Shown: positions 8,709 to 19,239 of the stretch, piece by piece
Numbering within the stretch: the first letter of the stretch is position 1
How the letters are laid out: each line of letters starts with the position of its first letter
Origin: Fonticula-like sp. SCN 57-25
Lineage: Eukaryota; Nucleariida; Rotosphaerida
Reading direction: 5' to 3'
Length of the DNA: 44,110 bases
Assembly (NCBI GenBank): GCA_001724245.1
Contig: MEDX01000074.1
Coordinates: forward strand, 1-44,110
Position numbers and translations under genes: made by a program
The notes under the pieces: generated by a model
Database searches by the model: none
Told to the model about the DNA's origin: nothing
Seen by the model: the letters and a program-made list of their open reading frames with translations, nothing else

Positions 8709-11700
8709 TCAATTCATCTGGGTGCTGTCCTCGAAAGTAGCGGCCAGGGTCGAAAGCGCCGAAACCAAAGCCGTTCCATGCGACTGAATATCCGAAAGTT
8801 TGCTAGGATCCTTTGAAAAGTGGGCGGCGGCGTCGCACAGCTTGAGCGACTCATTCTTCATAGCTTCGACGTTTGCCCTGAGCTTATGACGCACCACGGG
8901 CTGCGAGAGCTGATTGATGACGTGCTCAACAAACGAGGCAAGCTGCCTCGAGCGCCACATAATCGCGCGCGCATGATCCTCACAATCTGACTTTGCCGAT
9001 GGCAGCTTGACACTCAAAATGAGGCTCTTGAAGACCTCAATGATGGCGGTCTTATGATCAACAAAGTTCTTCAACCATCTCGAATGCATGCTACCCTGCG
9101 GCGTCGACAGTTCCATAGCCTGCGCTATGTGGTCGCTCAAATATATAATAATGTCGTCCACCGTCGTTTCCAGCGTATTGATGGCCGGGGACACAAAGCT
9201 CTGCACCTTGGCTCCGTCCAACACGCCGCTGCTACTCAAGGGCCCCGTCACAAACGACGCGTCCAACAACTTTAGCGCCTTGAACTTTTCCCTGAGGTGG
9301 TGGAATTGCGGCTGTAGATCCGAGCGAACCTTGCCGTGCATGCTTTTGCCAGCCAGCACGTCATTCAGGAAACAGAGCAGCTCCACCACGGCAGCCTGGT
9401 ACGCGCGCGATGTTTCAACGCAGTCGCTCGTGCGCCCCTCGGTCGCCGCGCGCCAGAACTGGGAGAGCGTCTTGTGAATGGATTCCGAGAACTGGGTGAG
9501 CGCGTCCTCGGCTTCATCGGTCGTGCGCAGTTGCCGAAAAACGACAGACGGCTTTAGGTCGAGCACATCAGCCTGCGCCGGCTGCCACGCGGCGGCCTCC
9601 GTTGGCAAGTCGGACCTCCGCAGCCTCACGCTCGACGAGCCACTCAACGGCGCGCTGGCAGGCGCCGGCTGCGCCATGACTCCTACCTTGGCGGGGACCT
9701 TGAGGCCGACCTGCGGCACTGCCGACCGCGGCGTCGTCCCCTTAAGCGTCGGCGCAACGACGCTCGTCGGGGCGGGCACAGCAGGCTTGAAGCTGCCCGA
9801 CTGCTGCAGCGGCGGGGGGGTCGTGGCGGAGGATGGGGTGAGCGGCGGCGTGAGCGGTGGCGTCGCCGGTTTGCTGACAGGCTGCACCGGCGCAGGGGGC
9901 CTCCCAACGGCAATCGGAGCCAAGGGCTTGTGTACCGAAGGGGTCTTGCTGCTCGAAGACGGCGGCACGAGGGGTGGGCTGTCGGCCGGCGAGGCGGGGG
10001 TCGCGCTCACAAGCGAAGTGCGCCGCATGCCGGCATTCAAGGTAGACGCAGGCACCTGAGGGCCGGGGCGGGACGGCGCCGAAGCCGGCTCTTGGAACGC
10101 CGCGAGCCTGTTGAGAACCGAGCCCTTTGAAATGCTGCCGGTGCCAACCTCGCGGCTCGCAGAAGCAGGGGCTGGCATAACGGGCCTGATAGCAGACGGC
10201 GCGACGGCCGCCTGCATGGGCGCCGACTCGGCCGACGGCGTCTTGGGCAGCTTGTCGGCCGACGGCGTCTTGGGCTGTTTGTCGGCCGACGGCTCTTTCG
10301 CTGCTGCAGTAGTCGACGTCACCGAAATCGGTGCATCCAGACCAGCAGCAACCATAGTATCCTTGCTCTTGCTCGACTTTTTCGGCTCCGCATCGGCGTC
10401 AGCCTTGCTCTTGCTCGACTTTTTCGGCTCCGCATTGGCGGGCTCATCATCTGCGCTTTTCTTGCTCTTGCTCGACTTCTTTACTGCATCGGCCTCGCCT
10501 CCTTCGGCAGACTTCTTGGACTTTTTCGTTTCGCCATCTAACGATTTCTTGGCCTTTGGCTGCTTCACGGTGGCCTCGTCGCCGGTCTTTAGCGACTCGG
10601 ACGACGGATCCGGAGTGATATCTCGGCTGGCCGATTTGCTCTTGCTCGATTTCGTTGATTCACCGTCGACTTGCTTATCTTTGCTGGATTTTTTAGCAGG
10701 CACGTCCACCCGCTTCACCCCTGGGGCATCTTCGGCAGCGATCACCTTGAGCGATGAGGCCTTGGACACCGAGCCACCCTCCGCGACGCCCGCATGTTTT
10801 GCCTTGGAAACAAGAATCTTTCGGCTGGGCTGCAATACGTCCGCATCGCCAGCTCGCGATGATGCGCCTCCAGGCAATGGCGGCGGGGCGGCGGGGCGAG
10901 TCGCAGCCTTGGCTGTCGACCTGGATGACTCGGTCATGGCCTCAGTCATCAAAACGAATTCGCTCTCCAAAAGCTCGACAAGCTCATTGAGCGCCTCATC
11001 CAAGTCGTAATTCAGCTGTTTCACTTGAACAGCCGGCTTAGCCGAGGCGTTCAACTTGGTTTGACTGTCCACCGTAACTTTCGACACATAGCGAGCCTCG
11101 TCGCCATACGTCAAGTAGGCAGTGTACTTGTCATTCGCGCTGCTGCTGGCTTTCTTGTCCTTGGGCTGGCCAACAGAATCCAGGCTCGCAATCAGCTGCG
11201 CCACGACGTTTCGCTCCGCTTCACGAGAAGACTTGCTGCTCGACTGGCTCGACTTGCCCGAGACAGCGTTCGAAAAGAAACGCAAAACCGATTTCGACTT
11301 TGACGGCGCGGGAGTAGGGGCGGCGCTCGCTCGCGCCGCGGGCGCGACAAAAAGAGCCGAGTCAGAGGGAGAAATACGCACAGAGCCGCTCCCCGACATC
11401 TTTCTCTCGTGGGACGCAAGGGCAGGGAGCGAGCTATTCGAGAGGGACACATTCGGTTGACTCGCGACCACCCGCCCGTTCATCGTGTTGTACGGACGCG
11501 AATCTGCGAAATCAAAACAATGAGAAAACAAAAAACAAACAAACAAGATGCCTCGTACCAGCCGAAAGGGCTGCCGTGCTTTTCGCGGTCGAGCTCGCCG
11601 CGGCTAGTTTGGCTACGATGGCAGGATCGACGACCGGGCGAGTCAGATGGCGGGGGAACCAGCCGCTGGCTTTGGTGGAAATGAGTACGCCCTGGCACAA

Positions 11701-11826
11701 CGCCTCCGCTCCACTAGCGCCACGCGGGCTCGCATCTTGAATCAACTCAATATAGTCATCCTTGTGAAAGGTGAGGTGTGAAGAGACGCCAATGTTGTAC
11801 GTCTGCAAAGCCTGCACGAACGACAT
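8709..11826 (-). CDS. Large SH3-domain scaffold with Ser/Lys-rich repeats and C-terminal helical domain
   Basis: Exons on the minus strand: 11826-11559 and 11503-8709 (55-bp intron), 1020 aa. The first exon encodes an SH3-like domain: ALQTYNIG, then LTFHKDDYIELI, then a GWFPRHL block. The middle (about residues 110-690) is disordered, with KKSSKSK-type repeats, PSADK.PKT repeats and long Pro/Ala/Ser stretches rich in PxxP that could bind other SH3 domains. The last 270 or so residues are predicted helical and poor in Pro (for example TDEAEDALTQFSESIHKTL), and end ATFEDSTQMN. The order (SH3, disordered substrate-like region, helical C-terminus) recalls cortical or cytoskeletal adaptors, but I do not recognise an orthologue. 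A role in polarity or signalling is only a guess. Confidence 0.7.
10229..10300. repeat. 27-bp coding tandem repeat in the SH3 scaffold gene
   Basis: Two full copies and one partial copy of a 27-bp unit built around GGCCGACGGCGTCTTGGGC. On the minus strand they encode successive nonapeptides of the form PSADKxPKT, the last degrading to PSAES. They are in frame, so copy-number change would lengthen or shorten the disordered region without breaking the protein. Confidence 0.7.
10361..10435. repeat. 33-bp direct repeat encoding KKSSKSK modules
   Basis: A 33-bp block starting CCTTGCTCTTGCTCGAC at 10361 recurs exactly at 10403, a period of 42 bp; a third, diverged copy follows near 10460. Both encode AEPKKSSKSK on the minus strand. 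The near-identity suggests recent in-frame duplication. Confidence 0.72.
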
Positions 11827-12924
11827 GGCCAATCTCACAGTCGCCCCCAAGTAACAAACTCGAATAAAATGAAAAAAATAGAGGCAGACACTAAAACAAA
11901 ACGACGCGCCCCAAGCGCTTGCAGTGCGTCTTCTACTGTCGTCGCCCCTTCGTCACCCCTCCCTGTCCTGCCTTTCAGGTTCGCCGGGAAGTGCAGAGAG
12001 GCAGCAGCCAATCAGCATACTCAAAGCGATAAATCGACCAATCGCTTGGTAGCGCGGGGGCACAAGTCTCTTTCGTCCTCGATCTGCTGGTCTTTTTTTA
12101 ATTCCAGCGCCCGGAGCGACGACTATCGTGATTCGCTCTGTACTGCAGCACTATTGACAAGTTTAAAGCCACCGGTATGATACAGTGCATCTACATAAAA
12201 GTTTAGAAGCTTGATTGTATTCCTTCCCTGCCGCCTCTTGTCGTATGGTTCATAGCCAAATTTTTGCAAGAAGTAGTTTACTTTTGTTGGCGCCGTTTCA
12301 TACTGAGCCTGCTTCACTGTTCGTATCAAAACCGTCATAGTCACTGTATCATATGACAGTCGCATTCATAAAGGCGGTCTACACCCCTTAGAATATTCCT
12401 CATGGATATATGCACCATATCATAGCCATATTAGAATGATCCGAGATGAGATCAGTCGCAAATCAGAGGCCCATTGAACAATGAGGTCATGCTAGTCACG
12501 TTCATACGATTGCTTGTAACAAGCCAATACCCGAAGGTTCCCGAAAAAGATTGAACATTCTCTGTCGTGTTCCCTAATTATTCCGACCGTGCCTATCTAT
12601 GGACACAAGCATCATTTCGCTGTGTGCTAACGATCGTAAAATGGTTGCGTCCAATACCCAAGAGCCAATCAGATCGGAGATAGCTAACTGTCGTCCATTT
12701 TGAGCGGCATCCATCGGTCCGCAGCTGAACGGCGAGAACTGCTGCAAAGGTAGCTCGCGCCACCACCCTAGCGCGCTCCAGGAATCTTCTTTTTGCAAAG
12801 GGACCAATCTGGGAGGGCCGCCACGACGAAAGTCAGAGCTGGGCGTTGTTGTTGTTGAGAGTTGGCACGTTTCTCGTGACTCGCTGGCAAACGTTTTTTG
12901 GCAAGGAGGTCGCCCACCTAGGAG
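11827..12924. promoter_or_regulatory. Long divergent intergenic region with CCAAT boxes and an AT-leaning orphan ORF
   Basis: This separates the SH3 scaffold (minus) from the second C2H2 gene (plus). CCAAT-type boxes are visible at 12008-12015 (CCAATCAG), 12038-12044 (CCAATCG) and 12665-12672 (CCAATCAG), with a T-rich run near 12093. About 12120-12620 is noticeably richer in A+T than the surrounding genes. It contains the 80-codon minus-strand ORF listed separately. No RNA gene is evident. Confidence 0.45.
12123..12365 (-). CDS. Possible orphan small ORF (80 aa) in an AT-leaning island
   Basis: ATG at 12365 to TAG at 12123, no intron needed. The translation has a balanced composition (for example KVNYFLQKFGYEPYDKRRQG and LLNFYVDALYHTGG), with few of the Arg/Ala/Pro runs that mark shadow ORFs here. 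Codons end in A or T far more often than in neighbouring genes. It has no recognisable domain, signal peptide or membrane segment. It could be a young or transferred gene, an eroded remnant, or a chance ORF in a region of different base composition. The ORF lies 296 bp upstream of the SH3 gene on the same strand. Confidence 0.3.
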   Translation of the reverse strand: MRLSYDTVTMTVLIRTVKQAQYETAPTKVNYFLQKFGYEPYDKRRQGRNTIKLLNFYVDALYHTGGFKLVNSAAVQSESR

Positions 12925-13860
12925 GTGTCAATTGCATCCATTTTAAACCCTGTGCCAAGCGATGTCTCAGGCGAGGCACTTACAATCAGGCGACCTATTG
13001 CAAGGGTACCTATCGTTTCAGAGACTCGCCGTCTCCCGCAGCTATCCGTAAGACCCAACCCCGTCGCCGTCAACGGATCGAGCTGCTCGAGCGGTCATGC
13101 AGGGCAGGCCGCTCCCTCCAGTCTTCCGTACTTTCTGTCGGCGCCGCAGTCGTCTAACTCCCTGTTTAATGTCATGTTGCCGACATCGATGTCGGCGTCG
13201 CCAATGAGCGCGCCGAGCGCGTCTTTTTATAGCCCGTATATTGGTTCGCTCCCAATAGTCCATTCATCTCAAGCACCTATTTCGTACCCGCCTATTTCAG
13301 CCGGTCCACCGTTCGTCAACTTTGGCGTGCCCATGGCGTCTAGTATTGCCCCGCCACTCCCAGCGCTATTTTCCAAGGTGCCTGATTCCGCGCCGCAACA
13401 CCACCTTGCTACGTCGGTTGCTGCCTTGCCGTCGTTCGAGCCGCCGGCCAGCAAGAGCGCGGCTCCTCAAGCGGCGGAAGAGGTCGCCGCAAGGAAAGCG
13501 GACGACTTGGATACACTTCCATACGCCGAGCGCCAGCGCTTGGCGCAAAAGTGGTGGGGATCGTGCTGTTCGACAAAGTGGGCCCACTCGTTCTGCCCTT
13601 GGACGGGATGCTACGAGAAATTTAACCCCACAGATGAGCCGGCGTATCATGTCGTGCGTCATTTGCGTTTATCCTATTTGTCATGCCCGTTTTGCAACTA
13701 CAAGCAAGAGCGAAATGTCTCAAAGCACAAGATCGTGTCGCACATTCAGCGGCATCTTGCGCCCATGTTTCGCTGTAGTTGCGGAAGGCGGTACTCGCAA
13801 AAGCAGTCGTATGCCAAGCACGTCCGCCTCATGAAGTGCACCAGTCCGAGTGACTCGTGA
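12925..13860 (+). CDS. C2H2-type zinc-finger protein, start codon unresolved
   Basis: The open frame runs from a GTG at 12925 to TGA at 13860 (about 311 aa). The first residues after the GTG, SIASILNPVPS, look like a true fungal regulator N-terminus, but there is no ATG there; the first in-frame ATG is at 13174. Either a short 5' exon is spliced to an acceptor such as CACCTAG at 12913-12919, or translation starts at a non-AUG codon. The middle is Ser/Pro/Ala-rich. The C-terminal third has Cys/His clusters: FCPWTGC..H..H, CPFCNYKQ..H..H and FRCSCGRRYS..H...C. They are related to C2H2 fingers but irregular in spacing. Probably a nuclear DNA-binding protein; no orthologue recognised. Confidence 0.65.
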   Translation: MSIASILNPVPSDVSGEALTIRRPIARVPIVSETRRLPQLSVRPNPVAVNGSSCSSGHAGQAAPSSLPYFLSAPQSSNSLFNVMLPTSMSASPMSAPSASFYSPYIGSLPIVHSSQAPISYPPISAGPPFVNFGVPMASSIAPPLPALFSKVPDSAPQHHLATSVAALPSFEPPASKSAAPQAAEEVAARKADDLDTLPYAERQRLAQKWWGSCCSTKWAHSFCPWTGCYEKFNPTDEPAYHVVRHLRLSYLSCPFCNYKQERNVSKHKIVSHIQRHLAPMFRCSCGRRYSQKQSYAKHVRLMKCTSPSDS

Positions 13861-14115
13861 TTATTCGTTTTGTTTTAGTTACCTGCATTTATCGCGTGTT
13901 ATAGTTGTTGAGATTGGCATCCGCTTTGGAATTATCATTACCGCATCGTCTCGAACCGCATCGTGTCGTATATATTAGATTATCTTGCTTGGATGGACGG
14001 GTGACCGACCTATATTTTTTGTCTGCGCATTTATGTAAGCAATAGAACTGTAAGGCATCGCTCTACTATTATGCATCGGGCTCATTTCGAGTTAAATTTC
14101 ATTCACAAAAGGTAG

Positions 14116-16195
14116 TTAGCCTGCGGTGGCGGCCTGAGATCTCCGACCCGGCAGCGCCGCGAGTCGCGCGCGCCGCTGCTCCTCCATTTCGTTCGTCTTG
14201 ACCCAGTGCTCCCACTTGAGCTCTGCGTCGCCATGCGCAACGGCCACCAGTCTAGAAATACCGAGCCGATACAAAAAGTCTTCCGGCGTAATTCCAGGCT
14301 TACCTTCTGCGGTGAGGCAGGCTCGGCGCTGCACAAAGTCATCCGAGAGGCGCGCCGACAGTGCCTCGCTCACATGATGCGGCAGAACGCGCGCGATGGC
14401 CAATACAGTGCGCAGCCGCAGCGCTGCATCCTGGACGTGCGGCTGTCCAATGGCGTTCAGCACGAAAGGGCGCGTCATGTGAAGCGGCACTTGGCAGTCG
14501 GTTTGAAGTATCGAGGCACCTTCGGACAGCACGAGAACGGGCAAGTCGGTCGGCATCGCCAGTCGGTGGAACGAGTAGTCGTAATCTTGCATTTGATCCA
14601 GGATGAGCCGCTGAAGCGCTTGAATATTGGGCACTCCATTTCCGCTCATCGTGCCGGGGCGCAGGGCGGTCTCATCGACGACAACGTGGGTGCCCGGGCT
14701 CAGCTGCAACATCCCCGCAGAGAGGCGAAGCTGGGCGGGGTCCTGAAACGGCACAAACTAAAAGGGGAGCCCGGTTAAAAACGAGACCATAGCAGCGCAG
14801 AGCTCGTATACAGCACAAAAACGCCTTTCCCCCACAGCCACATCGGGACAACCCGCGTACCTTTCGCTGGTTGATGACATCAAGCGCAAGCGGCAGCAGC
14901 GTCGCCTTTGGCGTCAAAAAGGTAATTGCGTCAAACAGGTTGCTCACGAATGGGTTCACGTGGCCGCCAGCCTGCTCCGGTGCGTCGTGCGGCGACGGCA
15001 CATGGACGAGGTTGAGGGAGAACTTGCCGAGTGCCATGGTGTCGTTCCGCGAGTGGACGCGCGAGACAAGGTGAAGCAGCAGGTACTCGGCAGCAAGGGT
15101 GTCGCCGCCCAGCAGATCCGCAAAGAGCGCAAGCAGCTGCTGCTTCGCGTCCGCAAAGCTGTTGAGCGTCGACTGAACGAATAGGGCGTCGTCCATGGGG
15201 GCCACCGGGCGCAGAAGCGGGTTATTATTGTTCTCCAGCTTGTGAAAATCAATGACGTGGAGGCGCGGCACAGAGTCGGCCACCGAGCCCAGAACATCCC
15301 AGTCTGCCTGAGCGATCTCCTCGGGCGAGCTGGCGGGGGGGTACTGCGTCTGGCCAAACGAGTAAAAGCCGAAAAACTCGTAAACATCTGTAATGCGAAG
15401 ATCATCCGCCTCGTCTCCATATATTTTTACGAGACACGTGGGTACAGTGGCGTCGCCGAGCGGGTGGAACGGGTTGTGCGCGCTCGACGGGGCAGCGGCA
15501 GCAGGCGCCGGCTTCTCAAAGTCGTCGCCGCGCGCCTTCTTGAGGTTGCCAGAAGAGCTATCCACATCCATAGCGTCGTCCTCAATCGACACGTCCTCCT
15601 CGGCAACTCGCTTCAAATTCGGGTTTGACGCAGCATCAGGCACCGCGGCCGCGCGCGAAGCCATGTGATGCTCACCGTGCGATGAGCGGGCCCATGACGT
15701 CTCGCCAGGGACAGCGATGCAGTACACGGGGAGACGGGAGCGCATTACGCTCGCGTCCCGCATCGCATCAAAGTCAACCGAAGACACAGTGGGCGGCGTC
15801 AGCAGCTCATCGCCAAAGCGACCGATCTGACCATGGGGCGAGTGAGAAATCGTACAAATAGGAAATGACGGCGTACCAAGAGGCCTTGGGGGGACGTAAT
15901 ATGATCGACATAGTACTCGGGATCGAAAGAGTGCTGGAGCATGCACCGAAAGCGGACCAGCGAGCCTCCGCGCAGCGTTTCGGGCGCAGAGTAGTTCAGG
16001 GACGGGATCTACGGCACTGTCAGCGGTTCGGTTGACCCTCGGCTTCGCACGTCGTACGCTGCGCAAGGCGTGCGGCGACGGGAACGCAGCCCTGAAAACA
16101 TTCCTAATGTCTACTTCAACGCCATTAGGCACACACCGCTCAAACTCTGCCCTTAGGATGGCCCGGGGATCGGACAGCCACTGCTCCGCCGCCAT
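14116..16195 (-). CDS. MCMBP: Mini-chromosome maintenance complex-binding protein
   Basis: MCMBP binds MCM2-7 subunits and supports replication licensing and unloading. Exons on the minus strand: 16195-16058, 16008-15877, 15826-14861 and 14757-14116, giving 625 aa, close to the animal protein. Diagnostic blocks in order: IPSLN...L..GSLVRFRCM then FDPEYY in exon 2, LPVYCIAVPGETSW in exon 3, PTCLVKIYGDE...TDVYEFFGFYS in the middle, LSAGMLQLSPGTHVVVDET in exon 4, and DYDYSFHRLAMP..LPVLVLSEG near the end. The three introns are 49, 50 and 103 bp; the last is among the longest in the window. It diverges from the symporter gene across 119 bp carrying two CCAATCAG boxes. Confidence 0.88.
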
Positions 16196-16248
16196 GACAG
16201 CCTTGGCTGAAAAACGCAAACGCCGCGCAAGAGTACGGAGGCGATCAA

Positions 16249-16286
16249 CCAATCAGCGTCAAGACTATGTCTTCTCGGCCAATCAG
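16249..16286 (+). promoter_or_regulatory. Pair of CCAATCAG boxes in the MCMBP/symporter divergent promoter
   Basis: CCAATCAG occurs at 16249-16256 and again at 16279-16286, 30 bp apart in the same orientation, within the 119-bp gap between the two start codons. This is the core recognised by the fungal HAP/CBF (NF-Y) complex. Regular spacing of about three helical turns suggests a working bidirectional element; that use is inferred. Confidence 0.6.
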
Positions 16287-16314
16287 CATTGTTTACCCCA
16301 ACCATTGACACACC

Positions 16315-17985
16315 ATGGCGGACGGCGAGGAGACCAGCATCCCCCTGCAGGTTTTCGACGACTCTCGCGCAGGGTTGCTGGCCTCGTCGTCTACTTCAGA
16401 AGGCTTTATGCTAGAAGATGATTTTACGCCAGTCAAGATCCACGGCGACGACGACGACGGCGTCGATGACGACCTTCAAACATGGCACCGTGATCCGATG
16501 CGTCGACGCTGGGAGGCGTTCAAGGCTTTCGTCAAACGGAACCTGCTGCTCATCCTCACAATTGTCTTTGCGTTTGTTGGGTTTCTTGTTGGCGCGCTTG
16601 TTGGTACCATGCCGGGCGGGCCGCCGCGCGTGGCGGTGGAGCTCCTCAAATTGCCCGGCACGCTGTTCCTGCGCATGCTCAAGGCAGTCACGGTGCCCCT
16701 GCTCGTGACGGGCGTCACGGTGAGCGTCGCGTCCCTCAAGGTGCAGGACAATAGCACGGAAGGCGGCGATCCGAAGCGCGCAAAGAAGCTGGGCCTCTGC
16801 ACGATGGCCATGTACGGGGTCACGATCGTTCTCGCTGTTATTCTGGGGCTCGTCCTGGTGCTCGTCATCCAGCCCGGCAAGCTTGCGGACGTCGAGAGCG
16901 GCCCGGACGATCCTTCACAGGTACACGTTGCGCTCGACGATTAATCAATTGGCTGACTCTTTGGCAGCCAACCCAGGATGCGCTGGACGCATTCATCTCG
17001 ATATGCACGAGCATTTTCACCGACAACATTGTCCAGTCCGCCGCCAACGTACGCATCCAGATTCTATGACACCCGAGCTTACTCTTGACCGACCAGACTG
17101 ACATGCTTGGTCTCATTGTTGCGTCCATCTTTCTTGCCCTTGCAGCCGTTTCCATCGGAGATGCAGCGTACGCCACCTCGTTCTCATAGAGTCTCGCTGA
17201 CGGATCCTAGGCGACCCGTGCTCGACTTTATGGAATCGTTCAACGCGCTCATCATGCGCCTGGTGCACTGGATCATGTACCTGACGCCGCTGGGTGTGTT
17301 TTCGCTCCTGGCAGGCCGCCTCGCAGAGGTACGTTTTGGTTTGTCTATCCGATGCACGTCTAACGACAGCTTTCAATAGAGCGGCTCTTCGTTCTGGTCG
17401 ATCCTTTCGAGTCTCGGTCTCTATGTTGTGACCGTGCTTATTGGTCTTTTGCTGCACGGCCTCGTTGTGTTGCCGCTTCTGCTGTTCCTCACGACGCGCC
17501 GCAACCCCTACAAGTACGGTGCGGCCGTCATGCAGGCGCTGGTCACTGCCTTTGCGACTTCCTCGTCCTCCGCCACGCTGCCCGTCACGATAGAGTCTGT
17601 GCAAAAGGCCGGCATGCCGCCCGCGACCACGCGCTTTGTGCTCTCGCTTGGCAGCACGATCAACATGGACGGGACGGCGCTGTACGAAAGCGTGGCTGCC
17701 ATCTTTATCGCGCAGAGCTACGGCATCCCCGTCACGGTTTCGTCTGCCCTAATTATTGCCATCACGTCCGTGCTCGCGTCCGTCGGCGCCGCCGGCATCC
17801 CCGAGGCAGGGCTTGTCACGATGATCCTGGTGCTGCGCGCAGCCGACCTGCCGATTGAGGGAATTGCGCTCATCCTGCCCATCGATTGGCTCCTCGACCG
17901 GTGCCGTACGGTGATCAACGTGTGGGGCGACATTCTCGTGACGTCCATCGTGGACCACAAGTTCCCCGCTCCCCCCGCGCAGTAA
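16315..17985 (+). CDS. Dicarboxylate/amino acid:cation symporter (SLC1/EAAT-type, DAACS family)
   Basis: This family moves glutamate, aspartate, C4-dicarboxylates or neutral amino acids with Na+ or H+ across the plasma membrane. Exons: 16315-16920, 16968-17048, 17097-17167, 17211-17328 and 17380-17985, giving 493 aa. After an acidic cytosolic N-terminus come membrane segments ([20 protein letters not shown] first). The signature core is complete: the Ser-rich hairpin [10 protein letters not shown], the NMDGTALYE motif, [13 protein letters not shown] of hairpin 2, and [12 protein letters not shown] in the last helix. The NMDGT and Asp/Asn cation-site residues are intact, so it should transport. 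The SLC1 fold is uncommon in well-studied yeasts. Substrate cannot be read from sequence. Confidence 0.85.
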
Positions 17986-18137
17986 CAAAGAAGCAAGGCT
18001 TTTTGTGTGTTGAATATCGGTGTATTAATATTGAAATATATACAGCAGTTATCACTTGTATCTGTACATCAAAAGGCATAAAACGATGGGCAATAGTTTG
18101 AAAATAGTATGTGTTTATCCGCTTTCGTATCTTTTCG

Positions 18138-19239
18138 TCACCGCTGCCTTGGCCGCGGGTCCTCCTCGTCGTCCTCGTCCTCCAGCAGCGTAAAGTTGAG
18201 GGCGCGCGCTCGCGCCTTGAACAGCCTGACCGCCTCACGGTACAGCTGCACGTCAAACCCGTCGTGAAAGTAGACCGCACCGACGTCGAGCCTCCCTAGA
18301 GGCTCGCGGGGATTGTACAGGACATCGCTGGTGCTCTCGCGCAGCGCAAAGAGAGCTTCGTCGAGCGCACCCGTTCGAACGCCACCGTACTGGCGGAAAA
18401 ACATGCATACGCTCGAGTCAAAGTACTCTTGAAGGCCAAAGAACGCCATTTTGTGCAAGTTTTCAATGGCGAGCTTCAGGTGGTGCTCGTTGATGTGGTC
18501 GGTGCTGCCGCCAACACCCGCCATCAACTTTGTCTGCAGGTTGCCGACACCGGGTACCGATACGTACTGCCGTATCGACTGCGCGCGCACGAGGCTCTGC
18601 TTCTGCTCGCGCGTCATGAAGGGAAGCGTCTCGTTGTGGTAAAAGCTGCTGCGAATCCGCGACGCGGGCTGCCGCAGCATCGTCACCGACATAGGCCCAG
18701 CAAAGGGGATTAGGTCGTAGCTGCCGGGCAGGTGGCCGCGGCAGTCAGGGTCGTCTCTACACGGGAACACATCACGCATGAGCAAGCGTGCACCACAGTC
18801 AAGAAATAGTTAATGGGATCGGGGAGATGACGCACGATGACGGTCGGTCGGGGTCATCGCAGGCGAAAAAAGTGCGTAGTGCCACGGAAAACGACGTGGA
18901 CGCCGCCTGCGGAATCCTCACAAACTGAAGCCGCTCTATGCGGGGGTCCGGCGCCATTCGTAAACATGTACCGCACTGCTCGACATACACCTCGCCCTAT
19001 GAACCCAGCGCGCGCGTTATTCTCCCAAACTCAGGAACCAAAGGCCGCTCGGCCGGCAGGGCGCGGGCGCGCACCTCGGGGCAGGCGGCGGCGCGGGCGA
19101 CGAGAATCTCCACACCGACCTGCTGGCCAAAGAACACGCCAATGGTGCATGTTAATACAACGACTAGCGCTTTGGCGATCACTACGCCGCATCGCCGGCC
19201 GCCCATCTTGATCTGCTTTTCAGCGTCGGTACTGGACAT
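18138..19239 (-). CDS. Sulfotransferase-like type II membrane protein
   Basis: Exons on the minus strand: 19239-19075, 18996-18836 and 18756-18138, giving 314 aa. A single membrane segment near residues 13-35 (VVIAKALVVVLTCTIGVFF) follows a short basic cytosolic tail, the layout of a Golgi type II enzyme. The luminal part has FVRIPQAASTSF, resembling the 5'-phosphosulfate loop of carbohydrate sulfotransferases (IPKTGSTSF type), and later MLRQPASRIRSSFYH, resembling the 3'-phosphate-binding helix. The usual loop Lys is replaced by Gln, so activity is in doubt. The intron at 18997-19074 is a multiple of three and its acceptor supplies the only in-frame stop (TAG); I infer it is spliced. The C-terminus is strongly acidic. 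Family assignment is moderate. Confidence 0.55.

Noticed and set aside
9478-11010. Long plus-strand ORFs (193 and 299 codons) opposite the SH3 scaffold gene
   Set aside because: They are antisense shadows of the Ser/Lys/Ala-rich repeats; the minus-strand frame carries the SH3 exon, the splice sites and the stop.
14672-16252. One long 526-aa minus-strand ORF read as a gene on its own
   Set aside because: It reads through introns of MCMBP. Splicing at the GTACGN donors replaces out-of-family segments with the expected MCMBP blocks.
18997-18999. In-frame TAG suggesting a pseudogene in the sulfotransferase-like gene
   Set aside because: The TAG is the acceptor of a plausible 78-bp, frame-preserving intron with a GTGCGC donor, so it is probably spliced out.
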